Positions 1 to 12,723 of a DNA stretch of 64,000 bases are shown here, piece after piece. The first letter of the stretch is position 1. The number at the start of each line of letters is the position of its first letter. The notes under the pieces are model-generated. The model had not been told where the DNA came from. It ran no database searches and worked only from the letters and a program-made list of their open reading frames with translations. The DNA lies in the NCBI GenBank assembly GCA_019095985.1, contig CM032659.1, forward strand, positions 1,792,119-1,856,118. Direction: 5' to 3'. The position numbers and the translations under genes were made by a program. The stretch comes from Streblospio benedicti. Its lineage: Eukaryota; Annelida; Polychaeta; Spionida; Spionidae.

Positions 1-1530
1 ACATACGTTTAAATAAACATATTTGCTCTTGAACGTCAGTAACTATAATTCAGGCAAACTGTTAAGTGGAGATTTCAATTGGGGAAACATTTTTACAGTA
101 CAGTGGATGTCCTCAACAACAGAACCCAATTGGCAGTCACAAATCCTTCCTTTGTAGAGGGTTTTCCTTGTTTGCTACATCATTGACATTATTATAACCT
201 CATGCATGAGAAAAGTTTCCGTTATTCAGTTTTTCCTTTTTTACTCTTCTTTGTTGAGGACATTTACATGAATCACAATGGCGGCACCTCGTGACCTGCC
301 CATAACTAGGGCAATGTTTTAAACCTCGTGACCTGCCCATAACTAGGGCAATGTTTAAACCTCGTGACCTAAACAGGTAAAGACTATCACCTAAACAAAA
401 ATCATAAATTATAGTACTTGTCTAACGAAGCTAGTATTCTAGTATCGCGAAATGATAGAACACTGATTATGATTTTGATAATCTGGTAAAATATTTCATA
501 TATTTCCATTATTTATGAAGAGAATTACATAAGAATTGCGATCACATCATAAACTACCCATAACTGGAACACTTGCTCTAAAGTCATTGTTTTGAAGTGA
601 TATTGAGATAAATAATAATGATAAATAGACAAAACCCGTTTTTATTTATTAGTCTTTTTTCTAAACAACCACAACACTGTTTTAAAATCACCTGGCTTCA
701 AAGAAATAATGAATACCTTTATGTTTACAAATCGTCATCATAAACTTTCAGTTTCTTACTGGCACATAGCGTAGACCGTGGAATGAATTACGTCCAGCAA
801 TAATGGTGCCATCGGTGAAACGTGTCTCATTTACTGTGGAGCGCACAGATCCAATATCTGTGCCTTAGTGGACGTAAAAGTATTGAACAGGTGCGAGCTA
901 GTGAGCCAACTGAATTTCTCGGATGTTCGTGACTGAAAAACACCACACAGTCTTTGTTGTCATACATTAATATCAACATTTCTGGAGAGTTCATGAGTTG
1001 TACATGTACTACATTAGATATGTATGAAAGCTTTGTGTTAACACTAGTATTATTCATTAGAAAAAGACCTCTCAGATATTTCAATGCTTTCTATTGTGTC
1101 AAGCCACTGTTTGTGAGACCAAGATGGGTGCTGTTTTTAGTTTACATCTCTCAGAACGCCGCTGATTGGCTGACAGACTTCAAAGGGGCGGAGATCGGAA
1201 CTATGAATAGAGTCAAAATTATTAACTGCTGTACAATTATAAAAGTAGTAGTCCAAACGTTTATAAAAACAAAGAAATATTAAGATAAAATGACCAAAAA
1301 TGTAGCATAATAGATAAATACAAATAACAAAACTTCACATAAAATCCATTCAGTATGATGTAATTCCTTTAAAAAACAACTTAAACATATCATAAATAAA
1401 TACCATATAACAACATTACACAATTTCTGGGTCACAAGTTTGCATTGTGATAAAAAACCATTATTTTATACAAGTGACTAAATAACGTCCAAATTAGGTG
1501 TTTTGTATAAAGAAATACTATGATTTAATG
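1..1530. repeat. Duplicated block A, left copy
   Basis: This stretch is nearly the same as 29214-31280. Both open with ACATACGTTT(T)AAATAAAC and stay collinear up to the AATACTATGATTTAATGCAT motif near 1530 and 31280. The right copy carries an extra segment of about 565 bp. No gene with a recognisable domain is present. Short open frames on both strands exist in both copies but show no family signature. At 287-370 a 37-bp unit (CCTCGTGACCTGCCCATAAC...) is repeated about 2.3 times, where the other copy has a single unit, so that small tandem gain came after the block duplicated. Confidence 0.8.
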
Positions 1531-2039
1531 CATAATATGAATAGGCAATGCCTAAGACAGGCGCAGCATGTTTATAGTGTAGAGATTAGAAAAATAAACT
1601 AAATTTGTATACATGTGACAATGACATGGTAAAACAAATTAACTAACCAAACATTATTTGGGGTATTTTTTATTACAAAATGTATGATTTCTTTTACTTG
1701 TTGGTAAAATAGTCCATAAAAAATCATAATATTCAACATCAACTTACATTGTTGCTGTGTACATTTAGATAAAATATGATTGTAACGTATTTGATGGACT
1801 AGTTCATGTGTGAAACAAAATTTTAAGTATTACAACACATTGGCAAATCAGTAGACGATTACTGTGGAGATAAAATATTTTGTGGCTATTAACTTATTTT
1901 GTGATCATTTAATTTTGTGATTTTTCTATCCTCGACATACTTTACACAGGCTATTAATGTTTGCTGACTATTTAAGTTTTGTTTTTTGCAAACTAAATTC
2001 GCAAATTACGACATGCACAAACATTTCTAGTTTTACAGT
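1531..2039. other. Intergenic, nothing recognised
   Basis: AT-rich sequence between two duplicated blocks. I see no gene, terminal inverted repeat or tandem array. Confidence 0.5.
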
Positions 2040-4420
2040 GTATTTAATTCAACCTTTACGCAACTATGAGGTATGAGACGACACCAAAGTAATTCGATTT
2101 TGGGCACTTTGCCAATTGAAATATGCTTTCCACAAGGCCATACTGGTATTCAATCATGTAAAAGATTTTTCAAAGCAGCAAGCAAAGTCTACTTGGTGCT
2201 ATTTGCTGCTATATAGCATGACAAAGCAATATATGATTAGACAATGGCGCAGAGATTATTTGTAGCTAATTACGTATGTTGTAATTGTGTACTTTTAATC
2301 AAACTTTCCATAATATTTTAGTAAACATCTTTATCGCATCATCATTGTTCTAGTGACGCTGTGCACGTTTGATCTGGTTTTTTTTAGTGATGTTATCTAT
2401 CTATCATGCTAAGAATAAGGCACTCTATAAGTCATGTTGTATCAATCATCAAGCAGATTTATGTCCCTATTTTACCCTTGTCAACATTGTTCTAGTGACG
2501 CTGTGCACGTTTGATCTGTTTTTAGTAATGTTATCTATCTATATGGCTATTTTACCCTTGGTGGTTTTTCTGCCTGTAGGTGCGAGACACAAACACAGAG
2601 CATTATCCGTGTGTCAGCTGCTGTTAGAAAAGTCAGCATCAGAAAGAATAGTGTGTGCGATATGTAATTCATTAGGATTTTTGTGCTAAAAATTGATTTT
2701 TTTTGTTTGGTATGGTTAGGGGTCAGTTAACTAAAAATAATGGGGTTCAAATTTTCCAACCCTGTACCCCCTGTTTTTTAGGCCATTTTACAAAATGGCA
2801 TTGCATTTTATTCAATATCTTGAGGTATTAGTATACAATTTGGGGTCGAAACATATGTTTTTGATGCCAAGATTACAATGAAATAGTTTTTAAAGGGTCT
2901 AAAATGAGCCACAGCCATAAAGGAAGCCATTTTTCCAAGATGGCTGTCGGTGAATCGCTGCTGTTAGATAAGTCAGCATCAAGAAAGGAACAACGCAGCT
3001 CATAAGCTTATGGGATTGTAGTTTTTAGTAATACATGTATACCAGTGACCATTGCAACAACAGTGAAAAATATACGGCAGTAAAATGGGCTGACAGTTAG
3101 AAATGTGCAATGTAAGGATTTATGACACAGTCTTTTACAATTTTTATTATTCCATGTAGAAAGTATATATATTATTATATGCCAATAATAATTTTCTTGA
3201 TGTAAATGTTTTAGATGTTACATAATCATGGAAAACTTTGACGTGACTGCATTGATTGATCTTATGCAAATTATACATCAGTCTTTCTTGGCCTTTGAAA
3301 ATTTGTATTCTGTTTATTTTATCATATTCATACATCATATTCATTATTTTGTTGATTATTTCATATTTGCGCTAATAAATTGAAAATCAACAATTTTGTA
3401 ATAAACTTTGGCGTCACCCCACATTGGCATACACCGTTGAATTTCTCAGGTAAAAGTCCCCCACCCCTTTCTGAAACCCTGGATCTGCCAGTGTAACATG
3501 TGTAATTACATACAAAAACAGGACATTTGCCACATCGAGATAATGAGTACCTACAGTGATTTTGAGAGCAGTTTCTATCACCATCATAATGTGACTGCTC
3601 TCTACATGGTTTTCTCATAATCCTCAAAATGCCCTTATTCATGATAATTGCACACTTCCTATTGCTGCAAAGGAATATAAATAGGAACTATTCTGGCATC
3701 ATTTTGATTTCCATTGCCTGAACATCTATCATTGTCTACTAAAACTTTTATCCAGAGCTGTCATCACCACATTCTAAATAAACATTATTCGTAGTCTTTC
3801 AAACAGACATCTTCATAAAACTTACATTTAACATTTTAATATGCATGTTACATGTACAGAATCGCAGCTTTCTTGCTCCAATTTTAGAATGTGTCATGCA
3901 AAACATTTTTTTTATAAACTGCAAAATTATCAACTTATTTGACATCAAATGGTGAAAGTAAAACTAATTGAAGCAAAAATATCAAACAAATCCATCCAAT
4001 TACACACTCCATTTCATTGATATTACTCAGACCTTTGCTCTGATTATTTTGGTAAGAATTCCTGCAGTCCCCATTTCAAATGTGTATGGAGAAGAATTTT
4101 ATCAGAAAGGGGAGCATATGCTGAAACTTCAAACAGGACTGTGAAGTGTGGATGATTAATTAAGCTCTCATCACTTTAGGAACACAGATGACTAATTCTC
4201 CATAGAAGACATTGAACAAACATTTTTTCACACACCACACCATTAAAAAATTTTACAAATAAGCATCTTGTCTCCTTTACTAAGTTGTTTATCTCAGTTT
4301 CAGTCAAATGTTGCCGTGATCAACAAAACTGTGTAGTTACAAATTTTAAAACTTTCTACTTGCCTGTCATATTAAATGATTCGAAAAAAGTCTATTTTTT
4401 TTCAAATATTAGTTTGATTG
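2040..4420. repeat. Duplicated block B, copy 1
   Basis: Collinear with 36040-38182, and in part with 53371-55395 and 55965-56665. It has an internal direct repeat of about 145 bp (TTGTTCTAGTGACGCTGTGCAC at about 2346 and 2489), present in both main copies. Around 3420-3497 the sequence CTGGATCTGCCAGTG resembles the terminus of the widespread CAGTGGCGGATCCAG-type hAT repeat, but I could not find the partner end. Open frames here have no domain I recognise. The match to the second copy stops abruptly at TTAGTTTGATT near 4421. Confidence 0.8.
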
Positions 4421-6530
4421 AAAGTAAGGTTTAAAGACAAACGGAATAGCCTGGATTAGCCCAACTTGTGATTAGCCCTATTTTAAGGGTAGCAATTAGC
4501 AATGGAATTACACTAAATTTGCAGCAATGTGTCGGGTTAAATTAGGGCTAGCAGGTGTTCCTGCTTGAAAAAAGCCCTCATTTAGGGGTAAGCATCAGTC
4601 CTCCCTAATAATGATACCTCATGTGTTAGATATTACTCCAGGGCTAACTCAGTGGAAGTGAGAAATTTTCTAAGTCCAAACTGGACTTAGCAGTTTTGCA
4701 AGTTTGAATGGTGACAGCATTTTGCCTTTGTAGAGGAATAGTTAGAAGTGTTTTGTGCATTTCTGTTCACTTTCAACATTTTTCATGTCGCATGTAGGTT
4801 GTCAATGACTGGATTATTTATTTACTAATTTATTTCTTTTTAATAATTATTAATATTAATTAGCATTATTGATTATTAAAAAGAGTTATAGATCATTATA
4901 TAATAATTTATTTTTGTTTATAGTTATTTTAAATTACAACAAACTCATTGTTATTTATATTTTGACATTGATTGTTTAAATTAAGTACTATTGTGGGTCA
5001 CATATCATTTACACACTGCACTCATGCTACGTTTGCATTGTGACTAGTCTAGATCACTTAACCACGTTCACCAAACACACTGTTTGCAGTTATTTTGAAA
5101 TTTTTCATCAAAGTTTTATATTTTTTATTAAATTTCTAAGTTTTTGAAGGAATATTTTGTTTATAAAATTTGAAATATGGATAAAGAACAATACAAAGGA
5201 CGTTTTACAAGTAAAAAGTTTTTGAAAAGTATTAATAATTTGAAAAAATCATGGAAAGAAAAGGACAAACTGAAAGCTGAAAAACCGAGTCAATGCAGTA
5301 ACAGTGACAGTGTAGATCTAACTGTAAACAGCAGTAGTAGTGTTAGACAAGATATAGTGAATGAACAGACCGAATTTGTCAATATTGATAGTGATGTGCA
5401 GAATCTTAACATTGAACATGAAGAGGAGCCTACCGGTACTAGTATGACAGTTGAAGGAAGGCGTATTGTGAATGTGCAACATCTCTGTACTAAAATGTTT
5501 TGTGGAAAATGCCAAGTCAGACTCCATTTTCAAGACATAGTTAAGGAGCATAAAATGGGTTTGGCAAGCTACTTTACGTTCAAATGTCCTCTTGACATTT
5601 GTCAACACCGTACTGTAATAGGTACAGACACCAGGAGCGCTCATGGTCCTTTTGATGTGAACTCAAAAGCAGTGCTAGGTATTTTTTTTTTACTCCGATT
5701 ACATTTCCCAATAGAATTTGTGAAACATTGATTCTTTCCATCAAAATTTCATTCTTATCAACTGTTTAATGACAAGTTGATATCCTTTATCAATCTTTCG
5801 AATGATGAACTGAATCCGTGAATTAATGTTATTCCAATAATATGTGCTTTTAAAGATTTATGACTCAAACATTTTTGTAATTTGGACATATTACAATATG
5901 TGTTTGACATCGACATCATGTTACTATGTACAATATGTTAAAAAATAAAGAATTTTGACCTGATGTTTTTTTTTTTAAATAAGTATTTTCTGAGATTTTG
6001 AGTATGATATGTGTAATCTCTATGTGTGTATACCATATGTTAGTTAACACAAATATTTCAAAACATCTTATTTTTTTGTTCCTATTTGATACAAGATATA
6101 TTAAGCTAACTCTGTGAATTTTTTGTCTTCAAATTTTACAGAAACAATTCCTCCTGAGGCCATCTTGGACTCATCCAACTTCACCATAGTAGGCTTAGCT
6201 GACACTTGTCTCCATCCAGGTGTAAGGGGGGTGGGGGTGCATACATCCAGGCCCTCTAGAGGGTAAATTCTGTTCAAAATAAACTAGCCCTAGATTAGCC
6301 CTAGATTATACCTTTTTTTTACCATCAGGCCAGGCACCCCATCCATTACTTATCTTTATGGCTAATTTACCCCTAGAGGTACACCCCTAATAGAGCCCTT
6401 GGTATAGTACGGGCTAAATTTGGGGTGGAATTGATATAAAGATGCCTAGTTTTAACAATCTAAATGCCTTTAAGATGTGGGATATTTTAGGGGTAAATCT
6501 ACCAGTAAATAGCAATATTAAATAATGAGT
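4421..6530. mobile_element. Inserted segment with Mutator-type coding fragment
   Basis: The paralogous stretch 38183-38687 differs completely here, while both flanks match, so about 2.1 kb of foreign DNA replaces about 500 bp of the ancestral block. The segment contains an open frame with a Mutator-type N-terminal domain. It also has repeated GGGCTA/TAGCCC motifs clustered near both ends (about 4456, 4473, 4545 and 4641 on the left; 6286, 6296 and 6411 on the right), which could be subterminal transposase sites. I could not define long terminal inverted repeats or a target duplication, so the ends are approximate. It could also be a composite of several insertions. Confidence 0.45.
5177..5678 (+). 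CDS. Mutator-type transposase N-terminal domain, first exon or fragment
   Basis: From the ATG at 5177 the frame reads a lysine-rich start (KEQYKGRFTSKKFLKS), an acidic low-complexity linker, then from about residue 93 the pattern GRRIVNVQHLCTKMFCGKC, a GLASYFTFKC block with paired cysteines, and FDVNSKAVLG. This order (GRRIV, CxxC-like, GL..f.fkC, FDVN.k) is the signature I know from the N-terminal zinc-binding domain of Mutator-like transposases of invertebrates. The catalytic DDE core is not in this frame. The frame would run on to 5731, but CTAG/GTATTT at 5678 is a fair donor. A phase-compatible acceptor (TTTTACAG, exon from 6142) would add about 26 residues that I do not recognise. It may be a relic exon, a truncated transposase or a domesticated DNA-binding protein. 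Confidence 0.55.
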
Positions 6531-6633
6531 TTAGGCAGCTGAAGTGCATGTATCAAATCCTCAGTATAGAACAAATAAAAGTCAAAGAAGGAATAATTTT
6601 GTCTTTTTTTCCACCAAATCTGCCACACAATTT
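6531..6633 (+). other. Orphan F-box leader exon copy without its promoter
   Basis: GTTTAGGCAGCTGAAGTGCA to CACACAATTT followed by the donor GTAAGTG (6634) is the same leader exon found upstream of the F-box genes. The TATA box and initiator that precede it at 38642 are missing, because the inserted segment ends immediately upstream. The leader is probably dead as a transcription start, but its splice donor is intact. The following sequence to about 7000 matches intron-like sequence at 38800-39130. Confidence 0.6.
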
Positions 6634-7213
6634 GTAAGTGTTTTGAACATTGTATATTTTATACTATTGGTATGGATATCTTAAATTATTCTTTAAATCA
6701 TGAATGATGGAACCCAGGATGAACGAATACATATATTCTTTCAATAAATTATTTTTTTTATCAATGTAAGCTTTTTTGATTGGAAATACCATGCAGCTTA
6801 TTCATTCAATTTGATTAGATTGGAATTAGTATATTTTTTCATTGGTTTATTGGTTATAATTTAGGCTGGAGCAGCAAAATCTTAGCTTTTGATGCCATGT
6901 GCTGATATGAGATATCATTAGTAACATGTTATAGTAGGTGTCATTAGCCTCTCCCCTCATTGCTCTGTTATCTGTTTCAGAGATCATGACATTAAAAACT
7001 CAAACACCTTTCTGTAAAAGACAACACAACTGTGTGGGCGTAAAACGAGATTTGTACTTGAAGAGTGCATTGTGTATTAGCTTGCCTACATAGGGTATTA
7101 TGGTTTCTTTGTTATTATATGTATTTTTAGTATGTATGTTAGTATGCAGCCTCAGTTTCAAACACAGGTAGACAAAGAGTTCTTTGTCTATGGCATAGTT
7201 AGGTGACCTCCCT

Positions 7214-7247
7214 TATAAAGTCACAAGACAAACACTTCTTCAGTCTA
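7214..7247 (+). promoter_or_regulatory. Core promoter of F-box gene 1 (TATA + initiator)
   Basis: TATAAA at 7214-7219 is followed 28 bp later by the A of TCAGTC (7242), an initiator match. The same TATA-to-initiator spacing of 28 bp occurs at 38642, 40239, 55839, 57091 and 63714, each upstream of the same leader. Conservation of both elements and spacing across copies supports a true core promoter. Confidence 0.7.
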
Positions 7248-7350
7248 GTTTAGGCAGCTGAAGTGCATGTATCAAAAGTCAGTATAGAACAAAGAAAAGT
7301 CAAGGAAGGAATAATATTGTCTGCTTCCCACCAAAGCTACCACACAATCT
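7242..7350 (+). other. Non-coding leader exon 1 of F-box gene 1
   Basis: Predicted transcript start at 7242 and splice donor at 7351 (AATCT/GTAAGT). The matching acceptor is TTTTTAG/G at 8068, giving an intron of 718 bp and exon 2 starting at 8069, 14 nt before the ATG. The leader holds a 6-codon upstream frame (ATG at 7266: MYQKSV, stop). Confidence 0.6.
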
Positions 7351-8082
7351 GTAAGTGTTTTATAGATTGTATATTTTATACTGTTGAAATTAATTGTTGT
7401 TATCAATGTAAGCTTTTCTGAGTGGCAATAGCATGCAGTTCATTTACTCAATTTAATTAGATTTAAATTAGTGACAAGTTAAATCTTAGGTTTTGATGCC
7501 ATGTGCTGATATGAGATACGATCAGTAACATGTTACATATATTATAGTAGGCATCATCTAAGCCTCTCCCCTCAATGCTTTGTTATTGCAATACTTTAAA
7601 GATCATGAAATTTATGTTGAAGGAGTAATATTCCAACAGTAATTGTTTTATTTTATTATAGATCACCCTTTTGGTCATCCATATTGTTCAGCAATATAAA
7701 TTGTATCAAATCAAGTTCAAATCGTGTTCTACAGTAGATTTCAGAATTATGTAGATAAATTGTGACTAATTAACAGCGGATAACACACAATGTAGACATC
7801 AAGTTATTGGTACCATCAAAAACATATATAAGCATTTGCTAAAGTACCAATTATTCACTCTAAGATAGTTTCGTCCAGTTATAACAAAAAACATACATGT
7901 TACCTTGGAGATACACATAGGTTTGGATGGTGATAGTAACTTGAGCTCTGACAATAACCTGGGTACAGCGTCTACTGTGTTTGATAACCAGGCTTAGGTT
8001 GTCAAGCAAAACACATCATACACTACATTGAATTCTTATTCCATTGAGTTTATTTTGGTGATTTTTAGGATTACCCTTGAGG

Positions 8083-9357
8083 ATGGAATCAGAACCTAGA
8101 CATAAACGCCCCAAGTTGGATCATGAGGATGTGGCTTCACCTGAGACAGACGTCGCTACACCTCAGACAGAAGGGGCTACAGCTGAGAAGCATGTGAATG
8201 ATTTGCCAAATGACGTTCTGGCCAAAATCCTGGGTTACCTGCCTCGCCACGACCTTGTGAGAAACGCTAGTGTGGTCTGTTGGAGGTGGCATAAGGCTGC
8301 TTTTGACCAAGACAATTGGAAGGAGATAGATGTTTGTGTTGGTGACAAGATGAGTGTGCAAGATCTTGGGCGATTGGTGAAAAAAAGCACCAAGATTCTA
8401 AGCATTACATCCTATGAAGAGATGCTTGATGAAACATTCAAAACTGTGTTAGAAAAATCAAACACTTTGCATACACTGATACTGAACGGGAAGAAATCTC
8501 AACAGGATTCCTCTAACACTGATTTAGTGGTGAAAAGTGAGAGTACAAGAGCTAGTTCCAGACTAGCTTTAACATCAATAGGACAGCATTGTGGTGAAAA
8601 TCTTGAAAAAATATTCTTATATCAACTAGGTGGATTAAATGATAAAATTCTTATATCAATACTGAGATCTTGCAACAAGTTAGATAAATTAAGTATTGCT
8701 CACTGCAAAAACCTGTCAACTTCTGTTTTATCTGTGATTGGTGAAAATGCAAGCCAGTTGACACAGGTCATTCTACGATGTCCCAAGGATAAACGCTTAT
8801 CTGATCGTTCTTTGAAGAAGCTGGTGGATTGCTGTCCGATGCTACAAGTATTAGACATTCATGCAAACTTCAGTGTAAGTACAGATTGGATATGCCTTGG
8901 GAAATTGAAACACTTGAGAGTTCTCGCCATAACAATGATAAACATTAGTGTCAATAGTGGGCTCATAGAGGAATATACAATTATTTATTGGATGGGAGAA
9001 TGCAAGCATTTGAAGTTTCTTTCTGTATATAGTCCATTAATGACAGACAAAGCACTGAAGGTTATCGCTTTAAGTAAATTGACACGTGTTGATATGTTAA
9101 TTTCAAGTGGAATCACTCCTCAAGGGCTAGAACTTCTAGCTCAGAATACAACTCTTGAGAAAATATGTATGGTAACTCATCATGACTCGATTACAGTTGA
9201 TGGCCATGGTATTGTTAAACTTGCACAGAACTTAAAAACTCTGGAAGCAATGAGTATATTGGTTGGACATTCCAACCATCCACTATACAAACAAATGGAG
9301 GAAATAAGTTCTGTGTGGAAAGGAGTCTATCCAATTTCAGTAAAGTCATTGCAGTGA
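8083..9357 (+). CDS. F-box/LRR protein, paralog 1 (intact)
   Basis: A 424-residue protein from the ATG at 8083 (GAGGATGG, good context, 14 nt after a splice acceptor). The first residues carry a basic HKRPKLDHED motif, a possible nuclear signal. The F-box lies at about residues 39-82 (LPNDVLAKILGYLPRHDLVR, then VCWRW and the W of DNWKEID). The rest is degenerate leucine-rich repeats of the FBXL kind (SIAHCKNLSTSVLSVIG, VLDIHA, LRVLAIT), ending KGVYPISVKSLQ. F-box proteins bind SKP1 and present substrates to the SCF (cullin-1) ubiquitin ligase; the LRR part usually holds the substrate. The substrate here is unknown. Two AATAAA signals follow (9433 and about 9456). It is the best-preserved member of the array and keeps promoter, leader and N-terminal motif. 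Confidence 0.88.
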   Translation: MESEPRHKRPKLDHEDVASPETDVATPQTEGATAEKHVNDLPNDVLAKILGYLPRHDLVRNASVVCWRWHKAAFDQDNWKEIDVCVGDKMSVQDLGRLVKKSTKILSITSYEEMLDETFKTVLEKSNTLHTLILNGKKSQQDSSNTDLVVKSESTRASSRLALTSIGQHCGENLEKIFLYQLGGLNDKILISILRSCNKLDKLSIAHCKNLSTSVLSVIGENASQLTQVILRCPKDKRLSDRSLKKLVDCCPMLQVLDIHANFSVSTDWICLGKLKHLRVLAITMINISVNSGLIEEYTIIYWMGECKHLKFLSVYSPLMTDKALKVIALSKLTRVDMLISSGITPQGLELLAQNTTLEKICMVTHHDSITVDGHGIVKLAQNLKTLEAMSILVGHSNHPLYKQMEEISSVWKGVYPISVKSLQ

Positions 9358-9429
9358 TGATATAGGAGCCTAAGATCGGGATATCAATGTTATTTCAATA
9401 GACATTTTTCTTACAATTCTTATAATTAA

Positions 9430-9462
9430 TTAGAATAAAAATGGTGGGCTTCAATAAAAAAG
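9430..9462 (+). terminator. Polyadenylation signals of F-box gene 1
   Basis: Two AATAAA hexamers lie 75-100 bp after the stop codon, the second in TTCAATAAAAAAG. Confidence 0.5.
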
Positions 9463-9759
9463 ATGTTGCCCCTTAGTAACTTTTAAAAAATTAGATACAT
9501 AGAATTAGACTTAGACAGTAGGATTAGGCCATATGCCTGAAGTCAAGTGATGGTTTTTTTAAGGACCACATTGCAAATATATGTACGCTTTTATGTGATA
9601 TCCAAGGCACATTATGTTGCAATCATGATATGTGATTATATGTGATATTATATTATATTATAATCTTTGTTTTTATATTAAGTTGATTGTACATGTTTTC
9701 CTAAATAAAACTAATCTGATCTATAGTAGGGCAGTGTACACGGTTTTTGTTTTGTTTTT

Positions 9760-10870
9760 TGAATATGTATGTATGAGGTTTATATACATCGACTTCACGC
9801 CTTGGTGTCATCACCGTCTTGTATGGTCAACAGTGGTGATATGCAGCAGTGAATGCCAGACAGATACACTACTGGGTATTATTGGTATATTGGTCTGGAG
9901 CGTCGGACCAATAGTCAGTGCCTTATATAATTGTAAAGTAAATTCATTGATCTTTATGAAATTCGGAGGCCATTGTCAAGGATATTTATTGAATATTGTA
10001 CTAGAATACAAATTGACTAAAAATAAAAATTGAAGAAAGGCATACTTTAAATTGGCAAAGTGCCTAAAAATTGGACACTGGTTTGATGGTCACTAGGTAT
10101 CAAAGCAATATAGAACATTGCCCGTTGCTAGAAACATGATTCTCTAAGATGTAAAACATTTAAGATACTGTTTGAATGTATCTTAATCAATCAAGAAATT
10201 TATGATTTGAGGATAAAATCAGAATGGCCCAGAATATGTATATCCAGCAAAAAGCATTTTTGTTGCCATATAATAGTATTGAATAATAACAGATAATCAG
10301 AGTTTCAAATCAACATTCAATTTTAACTGCTTGGTTGGAATATTGATATTTGTCTTGGTATGCTAAGTCCATTGAACTATCATCAAAAATGTTTTAAAAT
10401 GTTATTATATGCAAAATTTAAAATAATCCTTGCCCAAAATGACCATCAGTTTACATTTGCAATACTGCAAGTGTAACAAGTTTAAACTACAATAAAGTTT
10501 GAACAAAAGAGATGCAACGGTTAAAGGGAAAGAGACATACAAAATTATCTCATCTTCTTGATTAGTTGACTAAATTAAACTGACACATTAGTTCCAAACT
10601 TGGAACACAATTTCTATGAGCCACTGTGCTGTTTTAAGTAGAATAAAGTTTTTAAACATTTGGATCGGTGTTGCTGCTTGTGTGCTCACTATAGAGAACT
10701 AGGTTGTACTGTTTAACCACTATCTGAAGACAAAGTATTGAGATGTTGTGTACCCATTTACAGCAACTTTTATTGACTTTTTGAATAAAATTTTCAAAAC
10801 AAATGTTTTTTTATCAACCCTTTGAAATTTAAATTACTAAATTATTCCTTGCATGTTAGCATGTACACAC
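9760..10870. repeat. Duplicated block C, left copy
   Basis: 9760-10020 matches 39370-39615, and 10640-10870 matches 39664-39895. The piece between them is missing at the second site. Near 9900 the motif CGTCGGACCAATAGTCAGTGCC resembles the right terminus of the 871-bp element at 57258, so a relative of that transposon probably lies here, but its left end is not visible. No gene with a recognisable domain. Confidence 0.6.
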
Positions 10871-11707
10871 TGTGGGGCATATGTTTTATTAGCATTACCA
10901 TTTTTGGGTCATTGTTTCAAATTCTGTATATTTTTGGGGTCACATGTTTGACATTTTATGCAAATATCGACAACTCAATATATTATTTGGTTTTTCTTTA
11001 CTTTAATTCACATCACCCTTTAGTAACATTATGACTGAGCATTATCAAAAGATTATATGTCAACATGGCACTATATTTTCTAGGTATTGATTTTATACAT
11101 CCGGTGGCAGACAGACCATTTTTGGGACCATTTCCATGGGATTTTGGATCCAAATGGAGTGAGTGTGAAAATACAAACTTTAGGCAAATTTGAATGTTAT
11201 TTTTGGCATTAAGAGGGTTAACTGGAAAATATGCCATTTGAGCAATTGAAATATGACATTTTCACACAGGTGAAATAAACTGCACTTGAGACGACCTCTC
11301 CACTGCGACCACTTGCGGCCAGTCACTAGAGGTGGTCCTGATAAAAATTTCCCCTTTGACGTGACAGCGGAGAATACAAATATTTAGGACCCACCTTATG
11401 TCACACATAAATTAGACCACCTCAAAATCTACACCACTTGAATTCCAATGCAATAACATCAGCATAAGAGACCATGTTGGTGAGGTGGTATATGGAGAAA
11501 TATATGGCTGCTGATTTTGGCCAATCAGAATGCAGGATTTAGGGGTGTGTCACAGAGCGAGTGGTATAATTGTTAATGTTTAAGCTGGAACCCACAATCA
11601 AGCTCCATATAAGGGTACTCTTTACTTGTCTAGCTTTATTACTGTTATCAAAAAGCAGTCAAAAAACTCAAAATAACAAGAGTGAATTTGAGGAATTTAT
11701 ATTATCG
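10871..11707. other. Intergenic, nothing firm
   Basis: No gene seen. At 11284-11335 a GACCACCT/GGTGGTC-rich stretch recalls the interior of the pogo-like element at 18938, but no full ends were found. A CCAATCAGAATGCAGG motif at about 11520 is a common transposon-derived sequence. Confidence 0.4.
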
Positions 11708-12723
11708 ATTATACAATTACAGTTTAATGCTGACAGCATCATTAGGATTTAACATCTACGTGATCTAGATCTCATTTCTGAATGATTGCTTCAAATATAA
11801 TACTATATAACAAACTGACTGTATAGTATATAGGATAAAATAATATAGTCTAGAGAACAAATACAAAATACACTAATCATACATACCAATATACTGTGTA
11901 ATATATACAGGTTATGAAACGCATAAAACTTGGACCACGGGACTTGCAACTATAAAAGTAACCGGCTCACGAACAAAATTACATGGCCTTAATCATGTTA
12001 TACTAAACTAAGAAGCCTGCCCATGAATATTGAACCCATCTTGCCCTGGCTAAAAGCAGCCGGCACAGGGCAGTTGGGTAGGCACTATTTCATACCCTGA
12101 TATATACATATTTGCATTCCAAGTGAGGCACTATGATTTACCCAAATCATACATATACTTTATATCAAGTGAAATCCTGAATTGACATAAATGTACAAAG
12201 GTAATTTCTTTATATAAAAGTTTCTAAGTTTTTTTAGCGTAAATAAGGCTAACCCTTTTTTCATTATGTACAAAAATTTTTATAACCATAGATTGAAAGA
12301 CCTGTGAAACTGTTAATTTTTTTTAAATGTCCTTAAAAATTACCATCCAATGCATTTTCATGTAATTTAAATATAATGGTTTGTTTAGAAAATTTCAATT
12401 TCATTGCATTGGATGGTCATATATTGTTTACGGTACTTTATAATATATTACGAAAACTGTTCAATATAAAGTAATTCTAGGAATGTGTCTACCCCTTCAT
12501 ACAGGCAGCTTGTTTATTCCACATAAAGCATCAATGCAATATCTAACATTAACATAGATTAAACAGATATTAGTGTCATATTGAATCAATAAACGTTCTG
12601 TACACTATAAATCCATAATATACAAATAAATTGGCATGTAGACTTAATATTGGGCATATGAGTGAGAACTACTTCAATGCGTACTGGGCTCAGACGACCC
12701 ATTTTACTATCACCCATACAAAC

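Noticed and set aside
3361-3642. 93-codon - strand frame with a GRSRVSERGG stretch
   Set aside because: This peptide comes from a common hAT-type repeat terminus read in one frame, and the frame is not kept in the paralog at 37096-37320.
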